The position numbers and the translations under genes are program-made. Below, piece by piece: positions 46,687-57,600 of a stretch of DNA of 64,000 nt (within the stretch, counting starts at the first letter, position 1; each line of letters begins with the position of its first letter). Under the pieces are notes generated by a model. That model did no database searches, had not been told where the DNA came from, and was given only the letters and a program-made list of their open reading frames with translations. Source of the DNA: Buddleja alternifolia (Eukaryota; Streptophyta; Magnoliopsida; Lamiales; Scrophulariaceae); contig CM033392.1 of assembly GCA_019426215.1 (NCBI GenBank), positions 54,673,149-54,737,148 of the forward strand, read 5' to 3'.

Positions 46687-49600
46687 TGCCAAAACAGCAA
46701 GTAAGAATGGAGAATATGGGGCAATTTGAACAAATCGAGCAACAATTAGGAGAGTTCGCAGAGAATACGCAAAGGATCGAAGAAAGGATGGAGTAACAAA
46801 AAAAATGAGATGATGCAAGAAATGAGGAACCTAATGTCTGCTCAAATGGAGGAATTGGTGAAAAATATTAATAATGCCTCCAGAGGTAAGCAGCCCGCGC
46901 ACTCTACCTCTCCTGTTGTAAATAATTCAACTCACTCCCACATTAATGAACAAAACCACCACATACCTACACCCAATTTTGGAAATATGGACTACAATAT
47001 TGCAAATAGAAACCCTAATATGATGGGGAATCTGTCTAGGGGAGTAAAACTGGAATTCCCTAAGTTTGATGGCACAAATCCTAAAGGTTGGGTAAGAAAG
47101 TGCAACAAATACTTTCTAGTCAATCATGTGAGTGATTTTGAGAAGATTTTGTTGGTTGCCATGAACATGGAGGGCAAAGCTGACTTGTGGTATCAAGATT
47201 ACATCGAGGGTAGAGAAAACATGACTTGGGGTAGATTTATTGATTTACTGTTAGATAGGTTTATGGAGAATGGGCGAGGAAGTATTGTGGGGGATTTTAA
47301 TAAACTAAAGCAGACAAATTCAGTAACTGAGTATCAAGAGAGATTTGAGGAACTCAAATCATTCATGGTGAATATGAACCGAAATTTAACAGAGGAGTAC
47401 TTTGTATTCAGTTTCATAAGCGGATTGAGGGAAGAGATAAAACCTATGGTGCAAATGTTTAATCCTTTGACTTGTGTCAAGCTGTGCATTATGCAAAACT
47501 TCAGGAATCATCACTCGAAGCTATTGCTAAAGCTCAAAGAAGTGTGGGGAAATTTGGAGGAAATTTTGTCAATAACAATGTAAAATTCTCAAGGCCAAAC
47601 ATCAATAATCCACCACCAGGGAGCAAAGGTAACAATCTTGAAAGAATTCCTCCTGTCAGGAGATTAAATCAAGAAGAGATGGATGCTAGGAGAAGGAGGG
47701 GAGTGTGTTTTAATTGTGATGAGGCTTAACATTTTGGACACAAGTGTAAGAAGCTCTTTGTGATCTTAGTTGAGGAAATGGATTGTGAGGAAGGAGAAGA
47801 ACAGGATGAAGAGAACAATTGTGAGGAAAATTTCCATATTTCAGTGCACGCTCTAGCAGGACAGAGAGTGCATGCCACTATAAAGTTACTGGGAAAAGTG
47901 AAAAATAACCCTATTTCTATATTGGTGGATACGGGAAGTACACACAGTTTCCTCGATCCAAATGTCGCAAGAAAGGTGGGATTGGAATTGGAATATACCA
48001 ACCTCTTGTTGGTAACTGTAGCTGATGGCAATTAAATAGAATGTAACTCTAAATGTCAAAAGTTCCATTGGACTATGGGAAATCAAGAATTCAATTTTGA
48101 CATGAGATTGTTGAAGTTAGGGGGTTGTGATATGGTTTTGGGAGTTGATTTGATGAAAAGATTTGCACCAGTCACATTTGATTTTGAGAAACAAAATACA
48201 TCCATTCAAAAAAAAAGGCAAGACAGTGACTCTTCAAGGCTTAGACAGTGAACCTCAATTGAAAGTGATCTCTGGAGCGAAATTGCAGAAGCTATCTAAC
48301 AAACCACCTTATGATCATGTCAGCTAATTATTTGTGATCATAGGTGCAGAAGATAGATCTGATATGGAAATGAATACTGTAATGCAGAAGGAGCTCTCAA
48401 CTTTACTAGATAAATATACAATGGTTTTTGAAGAACCAAAAGGGTTGCCACCAATAAGATCACATGACCATAGCATAGTATTAAAGCATGGTGCACAGGC
48501 TGTGAAACAACAACCTTATTGATATTCATATGTGTAAAGGAAAGAGATTGAGAAAATGGTTGATGAAATGCTAGTGTCAGGAGTTATCCAATCAAGCCAA
48601 AGCCCATTTGCATCTCCTGTCTTATTAGTTAAAAAGAAAGACAACACTTGTCACTTTTGTGTCGACTATAGAATGTCAAATTCTATCACCATTAAAGACG
48701 TGTACCCAATTCTGATAATAGATGATTTGCTCGATGAGCTAAGAGACGCTACGATCTTTTCCAAAATTGATTTACGGGTGGGATATCACCAGATTCGAAT
48801 GAAGGAACGGGATGTGGATAAGACAGCGTTTGTGACAGTGAGTGGTCACTACGAATTCCAGGTGATGCCCTTTGGGCTCACAAATGCACCGGCCACCTTT
48901 CAAAGTTTGATGAATACTGTTTTTAAAGATTACTTGAGAGATTTTGTGCTTGATTTTTTTTGATGATATCCTTGTATATAGCAAGGATTGGCAGACTCAC
49001 TTGTATCATTTACAGCTTGTTTTGGAGCGATTGAGGCAACAGGAGTTGTATGCTAAGAAATCGAAATGTGTCTTTGCTCAACAGAAGGTTGAATACCTTG
49101 GTCATGTGATGAGTGGGGAAAGAGTGGCAGCTGATCCTTTTAAGGTTGAGAGTATGCTGAAATGGCCTATCCCCAAATCTGTAAAAGCGTTGAGGGGATT
49201 CTTGGGGCTTTTAAGGTTCAATTATGCAGATGCCTTGTCAAGAAGTAATTATGAGGATAAGTCAGGGATTGGATGTTCTAGGTGAGCAAAGCATTGGGAC
49301 CAAGAAGTCAAGGCCTACCCATCTATGAGAAAGAGTTCTTAGCTATTGTGATGTGTAAGGTAATCATTGGTGTACAACCTGTTTGGATGCAACAACTACA
49401 ATCATCTTACGAGAATGACACGGTTGCTCAAGAAGCTATTGCATCTTGTACAGTACAACCTATGGATGTATCATGGTTTTCTTACTTTGGGGGTATTCTG
49501 AAATTCAAGGGGAGGCTATATGTGGGCAACACTGATCTCAGGCAGATTATTATTAATTCTATGCATTCTTCTACTGTGGGGGGTCACTCTAGGGTCAAGG

Positions 49601-50805
49601 GGACCTTGCAAAGGTTACAAACTACTTTTCTGTGGCCTGGGGTTTCTAAGGATGTTAAGTTGTTTGTGAACCAATGCCAAGTCTGCCAGTTATGCAAACC
49701 TGAACATGTTCTCTCTCCGGGACTCTTGCAACCTTTACCTGTTCCTGAACAGGCATGGTCTCATGTGTGTATGGATTTTGTGGAGAAACTGCCTAAGTCT
49801 GGAGGCATGGATACCATAATGGTGGTGGTAGATAGATTGACCAAATATGGTCACTTCTTTGCACTTAGTCACCCTTTACTTGCTTCTAAGGTGGCTACTG
49901 TTTTCTTGGATGGAGTTTGCAAACTCCATGGTTTACCTGCCACTGTAACCAGTGACAGGGACAAGGTTTTCACAAGTGCTTTTTGGAAAGAACTCATGAG
50001 TACTTTGGGGGTGCAGTTAGCTATGAGCACATCTTATCACCCCCAAACGGATGGCCAGTGTGAACGAGTTAACCAATGTGTTGAAAATTATCTCCGGTGT
50101 ATGTGTCACTCTTAACCTAAGCAGTGGACGAAGTGCTTACCCTTCGCCGAATGGTGGTATAACACTAATTTTCATACCACCATTCATATGGCTCCTTTTG
50201 AAGCCCTCTACAAGTATAAACCGAGTCATTTCAGTATCGGCCCATTAAAAGCAATGATAGTAGCGGGTGTAGAGGATTTGGTGTTGCAAAGGCAAACTTT
50301 GGTGCATGAGTTAAAATATCATCTTACTAAGGCTCAGGATTGAATGAAATTTTATGCTGATTGGGGGCGTGTGGATAGAGAGTTTCAATGTGGTGATTTG
50401 GTTTTTCTGAAACTACAACCTTATAGGCAACACTCTCTTCGAACTAGTGAATTGTGGAAGTTAAGTCTACTGTATTGTGGCCCATTTCATGTGATTGAAT
50501 GTGTGGGTAAGGTGGCTTACCCGTTGCAACTCCTTGCTTCTGCTCAAGTCCATAATGTGTTCCATGTCTCTCTCCTTAAAAAGTCCCTTGGTGCACATAC
50601 TATTGTTTCTGCTGATTTCCCTAAACTTGACGAGCATGAAAGGGTTTTGTTAATCCCTGATGCAGTTCTAGCTCGCCGGCTGGTGAAGCGTAGTAATACG
50701 GCCGTGACCCAGTTGCTTATTCGATGGGCTCACTTGCCGGAAGAGGAAGCCACATGGGAGGATTACAAGGTGATTACTCAACAATTTCCACAGCTGGATG
50801 TTTGA
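46687..50805 (+). pseudogene. Gypsy G2 gag-pol, broken and rearranged
   Basis: Gag begins near 46687 (MPKQQVRMENMGQFEQIEQQ), with a stop and frameshift near 46797; the main gag frame is 46810-47583, then the knuckle GVCFNCDEA*HFGHKCKK at about 47700. Protease: ILVDTGSTHSFLDP (about 47920). RT 48556-49230: [16 protein letters not shown], then [15 protein letters not shown] after a frameshift at about 48955. RNase H is almost gone and its pieces are out of order near 49210-49350. Integrase 49500-50115: GGHSRVKGT, the HHCC finger, CMDFVEKLPKSGGMDTIMVVVDRLTKY, STSYHPQTDGQCERV. The C-terminal chromodomain-like segment ends at 50805 (LIRWAHLPEEEATWEDY). In-frame stops remain. Confidence 0.85.
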
Positions 50806-50827
50806 AGACTTGAGGTCAAGTCTTTGT

Positions 50828-50855
50828 GGGGTGGGGGTGGGGGGGGGGGGAAAGT
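50828..50855 (+). promoter_or_regulatory. Polypurine tract of Gypsy G2 with a long G-run
   Basis: GTGGGGTGGGGGTGGG followed by a run of about ten G, then AAAGTA, lies directly upstream of the 3' LTR. Confidence 0.65.
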
Positions 50856-50857
50856 AT

Positions 50858-51262
50858 TGTCAGATAGAGAAAGTGGATGCGAAAGTGGATGCTAAAAGAA
50901 GAGAAGCAAAGCATGCTTTTATAAGTAAAAACACGCTTGGAGTAAAACATAAAGCGGGAAGGTTAACCTGATTAGTGTTACGAGGGTTATTAAAGGCGCT
51001 TGCAAATCAGAATGCGACACGTGGCTTGTTCTACAACTAATAAACAGCTAGGGATTGTTAGTTAGTTGCAGCTGTGATGTTAGTTAGGATATTTTTAGAA
51101 ATATTGTATAAAAGAGGGAATTACACCATTTGAGGGTTTTAACCAGAAAATTAATACAATTTCTCTTTACAAATTAGTCTTTCACTCTATCTTCTCTTCC
51201 ATTTCTTTCAATTACGAGGGTGATAGCTAATTTTAGCTCAAATTGCTACCTCGATCATAACA
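50858..51262 (+). repeat. 3' LTR of Gypsy G2
   Basis: 405 bp. It is 12 bp longer than the 5' LTR because 'AAGTGGATGCGA' is duplicated near its start (50872-50890). Confidence 0.9.
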
Positions 51263-51362
51263 CTGGATTCCATATTTTATCTTTATTGAGTTTGAGTTGT
51301 AATTATCCCATATTTCCATATATATATATATATATATATTCAATATTACAGAAATTGTTACA

Positions 51363-51678
51363 TTTAACAACTATTAAACTACGTTAGATTGTAAGACTTA
51401 GTTTAACAACCATTAATAAAACTGTTTAAGGTTAAAATTCAAACGAATGAGTAGATCATTCAAAAGACCGAAGAAGTTGAAAAGTTGAGCCAAGGGCGGA
51501 ATAACTCAGAAATTTCAAAGAGTGGACTGTATATTTTAGAAGCAAAAAAAGGCATCATGAATTTAGCTACCAAAAAATATAATGACTTGCTAATATATAT
51601 ATATATATACTCTCAAGAAAAAAAGGAAAAAAAAATGAGCACCAAATAATTAAGTTTTGAGCTGCAACTCCTAATTAA
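51363..51678 (-). other. 3' flank / 3' UTR of the fimbrin gene
   Basis: AT-rich, with a TA microsatellite at 51593-51609. The fimbrin 3' UTR must lie here, and its far side is Gypsy G1 LTR. AATAAT-like and AAATAA-like words occur, but no single polyadenylation signal can be picked. Confidence 0.4.
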
Positions 51679-54600
51679 TTAAGCTTCGTCCATTGACAAT
51701 TTAGTATCAGCTGCGGGAACCAATTCATTTTCACCATCTGCTGGGGATGAGTTCTCAGATTCTTCTGCCTTTCTTTGCAGGCTCCAGTACATGATGCTTG
51801 CTGTCAAGGTGAGGATCATTTTCTGGTTCACCTGTCACCACCAATCCATACCAAGTGAAAATCAGCAAATCATATGGAAAGTCGAAGTAATTAATAACAG
51901 TCTTGGGAGTTTAAGAATGGTGGCATAATCCGGGATACAGTTGGAGGAGCAGTTTAATATCACAATAACAATGATGAGTAACTACTAGGATACCGTAAAA
52001 TGTAAATCATGCGTAAATGCTATTGGCATACATACCTCAATGATATCTTCGGGCAATAAAAATATAGAGCATCCAAGCTTTCTGGCGACACTGATTATGT
52101 ATGTTGCATTTAGCTTCTTATCCTCATCTGCAATTATAAATTAATAAAGCCACTTTTAGTTCCCACCAAATATAGTAGTTAACTGGATTAGATTGAGGGG
52201 GAACAGCCAGAAAATTGGAGGAGTACCAAGGTACAAGATGTAACATATAGTCATGTACAAGATGTGTAGAGGTTCAAGGGCGGGTAGGGCAAGTGAGAAC
52301 CTAAAAGTTTCCACAAAATGATTTTGCTCGTGGAATAGAAACTGCAGTTTCAACAATTACTTTCAGTGTCATGCAACTTAAGCATTCTTGAAACTCATGA
52401 AAACAACAAAAGTTCCTGAACTAAGCCATTCGATAAGGGGAAGGTGTAAGAGCATATGGTAAGGGTTGGGTTAATGGTGATTGAGAACTTGCATACCAGT
52501 TTCGCCTTTTGTGACGAGGCTCCAATTCACCACCCTAGGCTCCACGGCACTTAGTAGTTCCAGAAAGAAGGTCCCACTCGAAAGGCTTTTGTCCTAGCAA
52601 TGTTAAAAACATTAGAAACATATAAAGCAGACAAACTTATAAATACTCTACAAGCTCAGGATTCGAGCATTACCTTGAAGCTATCCATTTGGGAAATTCT
52701 TCCAGACTCTTTAACTATGTTGTTTGCCCAATTTAGTATGTCAACATCTGTTATCTCCTTTCCTTGGGCATGAGATCTCAAGTTCTTCAACAATTGGAGC
52801 ATACTAAATCTCATCAACTGCCATAGAAAAGCTGGGTAAAGAGAAACAGGTTGCGCATGTTAGATACACCAAAGAGGCATATGTGAAAAACTAGAAGATC
52901 ATTGATAAGCTTATTATGAAAACATCCATGATTCTGTCACTGGCCTTACTGCTGAGCAGCTGAGCCAAGTAAAAAATTTATTGGTGTATATTGTTCAGCC
53001 ATCCCCTTCCGTCATGCTTATCTAATTGGAATTAATAGGGTCTTGTTTGCATCTGATCAAAAAGAGATTAATAGTGATCTCATACAACAGTACTCGATAG
53101 TGATCTCAAAATGTTCAGGACCCAAGACAGCCAGCCTCTTCCACTAGTCTTCCTCTTCTGTGACATGATAGCAATTCAGGAACCATATCAAATAGAATGC
53201 ACATCGAGACATGAATCTTGTTATTTTCTTTTTCTCACCCCCATCATAGAGTTTAAGAAGCAGCATTTGCAATTTTCTACTTTCTTTCTTTTCATTTGTG
53301 GTGTTCAAGGAAGAGACAGTTATGAGAAATCATGTAAAATTTAGTGGTTCTCAAGGTCATGTATTTTTACTACAGTCTCCCAGTCAAGTGAGGCTAAGTA
53401 AGGTGTCGCAACCATTCTCCAAGAGCAATCACTATACAAGTGTTATAACCCGGTACTTACTTGATTTGACTTCAATCAACTGGATATAAAGCAAATATAC
53501 CTATTCCTCAAGTTGACAGTGTGAGTACTTTCTTTTGATAGTACAACATAACCTCAGGAGAAACATCTTTTTGTTATAGTAACACTATGTGCTTTCTTCA
53601 TTACTGCATATATTTTTAATTAACTCAAATGTGATGGAATAAAAGAAAGCATCCAAAAGCTAAGAACTGGCACACTTTGACATATAAATTGGTCTTGTGT
53701 ATGCTGATAGTCCACTAAAAGTTATAAATACTTTACAGTAACAGGGACGGAGCCAGAAATTTGAAAGAGGAGGGTGAGATTATTGTGATATATGTATACA
53801 TTTTTTTTTCGGTAGATAGTTGAAGGAGTTAAAGGGGGGTGCGGGGCCCTCGCCCCACGCGGTACGGTACGGTATATCTGTGGAGGAAAATATAATAAGA
53901 AACTAGGTTCAATTACAACTTTTGACATATTTTATACTCTTATATCTCTTTCGTTATAACCAGGATTTTGGATTTGGGGGGACGAACTCAAAATAAAGGG
54001 AAAAAATATGATATTTTTTTATTTTGAGGAGGGGGCGAAATCCAAATATCAAAAATTTTTAAAGGTAAAAAAATAATTTTTCAAAATTGAAGGGGGGGGG
54101 GGGGGGGGGGCGGACCGCACCCTCCAGCCCCCCTGGCTCCGTCCCTGACAGTACCTAAATCCCTATGGATGAAACAAGTCCGTAATTTCAGATGAGAAAC
54201 ATATATATATATATATATAGGGTCAAGATCGAGTACATACCTTCTCTTAGATAAGATATAAGACCCAATATATATCATTAGATCCATTAAATCCAACAGT
54301 CCAAAATAAAATTAGAATCAGCGCTGCAAACCCATTTTTTTTGGCTTAGGGGTATAATAGTAAAATACATCCCATTATACAACAAACAACTCCCTAAATT
54401 AACTCCACAATCTCCCTAAAATCCCTCATATAATATATAATGTGTATATATATATATATTACTGCAGCGTATTTCTTCAACTCTCAACCATCTTCTTCTT
54501 CAACATTAGTTTTTTCGGTTCTTCTCTCTTCTCTCTCAAATAATTTATTAGACAACATAGAGAGAGAAATTATTTATTGTACACATTGATGGCAAAGATC

Positions 54601-57600
54601 ACCCATAACTCTGCCATGGGAAAGTTTGTTGCAGTTCTGGCGTATGTACATATAATTTGTGTGGCAGTGAATGATAGAGTGCACCCATACTTGAGTCATG
54701 TAGAAAAACCCATCACAAAGATTTTTGATACCTCAAAATATGGAATTTATTAGCTGCGCAATTGTTTGGACAATACTCCTCAGATGGGTTAACAAAATTC
54801 AATATTATACAGTGAATATACATGTGATATACAGTATGTTAATGGGTAACAAACAGTATGTGTTAACATATAGCATAAAATAATTAATAAGACTTCTTAC
54901 TGTATAATATTGAATAACTCGCTGTATAACACCCATAAATATTCTGTATACTGTTTAATTAGTTAATGTATCAAAAAAAGTATAATGTGTTAACATGCAC
55001 TGTCTATCGCTGTTGTACTAACTGTATACCTGTGTACATTCTACTATATATAGTATTCAACTGACTATGTGGATTGCATTTATTTCCACACTGTATAACC
55101 TCATTATATGAACTGTATAATGTAATATAATATACTGTATAATGGTGATTAATGTACTGTATAATTTAAAAGGGAAGAGGAATAATAAAGATTTGAGGTA
55201 ATCAAACTTCATTTTTTGTCTGCGTAATACATTTCAGTATGAATTGGATGAATTTCAGCATGCACTACCCTCAATTTCAGTAAACTTCATCAAAATTAGC
55301 TATCTAATCTCTTATCTATTTGTTGAATGCCTGATCCTCTACCAGGGAAGATAGCAGTTGTTGGCGGTTATCGTGAATACACTGGTGCACCATACTTTTC
55401 TGCTATTTCAGCTTTCAAAATTGTTAGTTTACTCACTTTATCCTCGCTTATCTACTTCAGTTTCCTCCACCAAATAAACAAAAATAGATGATATAAATCG
55501 TATCTTTCTGGGAGTTTAAATTGGAAGGAATAATTAAAAAGGGAAGAGGAATCTGTTATTGCATATAATAAGGGATTTGATTTTGATCCTGCATTTTATT
55601 TGTATGAGTTTGTTAGACTTATTGACTAAAATACCCCTATTATCATTAAATTAAAGATAAAAACTGAAATATAGGCTTTAAATATGGACCTTGTGATCAA
55701 ATGGTTTAAATGGTCTAGATTAAGTCTTATATCTTACCTAAAGTATAAGGATGTATTTGATCCATACCCTATATATATATATATGGGACACGTAATGCTC
55801 TTAAACATGTTATGTTTTAAATATAAACATAACAGAAATTCTAATGCTTTCATTCAGGAATTAGCAACTTGTAGCATTCTTACCTAATATGAGCTTTTTG
55901 TTTCCCTGCACGATATCGTTTCCCGCTACATTTACAAGTGAGAAGTTCAATTCCTTCCCAATACTTATAACTTGGTTGCAGTTCTCAACTTTCCTAAATG
56001 GCATCTTAATTGGAGGTTTTGTAGCCTGTTTCCAACTTACAGACCCAGGAGAAATTTTATCTAGCACTTCCAAAATAACCCATCTGCATGCAGGACGAAT
56101 AAAATCAAGCGAAAGTTCATAGCTCAATATCATAACAAAGAAATGGAAACCTCACCCTGTTCTGACATCCTCAAATAAATTATTGACATAGGAATCAATT
56201 CCAAGGCTGTTAATCCACAGTCGGAAGCATCTCTCTTCCCTTGAAGTTTGAGCATCATCTGTCATCATCTCAGCGAAGGAAATCTTTTTGTTGTCCACAG
56301 TCAATCCATTTCTGAAGCAGAAGTGATGATAATGAGTAAACCATTATAAACTTATAGACAGTGAGTGAACCAAGAGTATATAGGAACACAAAACCTTTTC
56401 GCTCTCTCCGAAAAAATAAATAACCGAGAAAATAGAGAAAGATGATACTACATCTACATGAGAGTGATAAGTTACATTTGTACCCATATATTTTGAACAC
56501 AGGATGGGCTTGTCATGCATCTGGATAAGCACCATATAACAATTTGTAGAGAACATTAGTAAAGAATAGAATAAGAAGAGGAAACTCCCAAATCTCCGTT
56601 ATGTCTTCTCATCCACTAACTGCACTACTCAAGGAAGTGGATAATTTTTTGCTCTTCAGATGACTATAGAATTATAGACAAGAGATTTCTAGAGAAGAAT
56701 AGAATGAAAGTGTTTTAGTCAATTGTCTATCGATTTTTCACCTATAACATTTCAAATTCTCAAGTTCCAAGTCATCTCTATGATGCTCCAGAGAGTACAG
56801 TAAATAGGAGAACTCGGTTGCAGACATTGTAAGCCATCAACAAATAACAAAAAATAGTTCTGTAATTAAAAACTTAAAATACTTCAATGAATATTTCAAT
56901 GTTTGAGCACTCCGGCAGCAACCATTTAGACTTTCAGCTTTAAATGGACAATAAACTATCTTAGAGGCTGGGTTCTATTCAAATGAGGAAATAAATAGGC
57001 TGGGTTCTATTCGAAATAGCATCCAGAGCCTTTAAGATCTGTGTCTCCTACCAAATTTTGGATGATGGAATCATTAGTTTGAAAGAAAATATATGAGGCT
57101 TGTGCCCCAAGGATTGTGGAACATCACTGACAGAAAAAAGGGTTAAATGCATAGAAAACCCCTGTGTTTATATCACAAATGCAAAAAAACAAAAAAACTT
57201 GTGTTAACGAAATAGCCTAGTCACCCCTATGTTATTAAAAAGTCTGTGCGAAATCCAAATTTTGTTAAAAAGATAAAAGGACATATGTCTGGTTTTGGGT
57301 GAAATAACATTATATACCTTTTATATTGTACGGAGAATGCATAAATGTCAAATGAGCATGTGTATAAAGGTGAAAAACATATGTGAATACGTTTATTTCT
57401 AATCGAATTTGGATTTCTCGCAGACTTTTTTAATAACTTAGGGGGTGATTAGGCTATTTCATTAACACATGTTTTTTTTTTTTTTTGCATTTTCAATATA
57501 ACACAGGGGGGTTTACGCATTTAATCCTAAAAAATATGAAAGCCTTAAGATCATACATTCAAGTGGAGAAACGAAGAAGGTTGGAAGCATGTGCATTGTG

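Larger units (their letters stand above)
46259..51262 (+). mobile_element. Ty3/Gypsy element G2 (5.0 kb, chromovirus-like)
   Basis: LTRs 46259-46651 and 50858-51262 start TGTCAGATAGAGAAAG and end GATCATAACA. The 5 bp flanks are CTAGA (46254-46258) and CTGGA (51263-51267). A primer-binding-like TTGGCCATCAGAGC follows the left LTR, and a G-rich polypurine tract precedes the right LTR. The gag-pol between them is broken and has lost or scrambled most of RNase H. The LTRs are very similar, so insertion is fairly recent. Confidence 0.9.
23163..51362 (+). mobile_element. Ty3/Gypsy element G1, split by four later insertions
   Basis: LTR text at 23163-23358, 29656-29680 and 31613-31769 is matched in the same order at about 46000-46258 and 51263-51362, for example ATTAATCTAATTAGGGC, CATTATCCCTAAAATAC and TCCATATTTTATCTTTATTG. 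Between them lies a decayed gag-pol in Gypsy order on the plus strand (31811-35209 and 45041-45908). The left boundary is approximate. The insertions are a LINE and a TR-GAG in the 5' LTR, an hAT in the integrase and Gypsy G2 in the 3' LTR. Its right end is only about 316 bp from the fimbrin stop codon. Confidence 0.8.
45909..51362 (+). repeat. 3' LTR of Gypsy G1, split by Gypsy G2
   Basis: LTR text at about 46000-46258 continues at 51263-51362. It parallels 23163-23358 / 29656-29680 / 31613-31769 of the 5' LTR. It ends GAAATTGTTACA at 51362, matching the 5' LTR end (..GTGTTACA at about 31769). The first 90 bp (45909-46000) have no clear counterpart on the 5' side. Confidence 0.65.
54220..55769. 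mobile_element. Gene-capturing DNA element in fimbrin intron 10
   Basis: Ends GGGTCAAGATCGAGTACATA... (54220) and ...ATTTGATCCATACCC (55769) are imperfect inverted repeats of about 46 bp, both reading into GATAAGATATAAGAC / GGTAAGATATAAGAC. Both ends sit in TA microsatellites, so a TA duplication or preference for TA repeats is possible. The interior holds fragments resembling an alpha-galactosidase first exon (54589-54787) and an NAD(P)HX dehydratase exon (55346-55423). Between them lies an array of CTGTATAA words. No transposase was found. The superfamily is undetermined. Confidence 0.65.
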
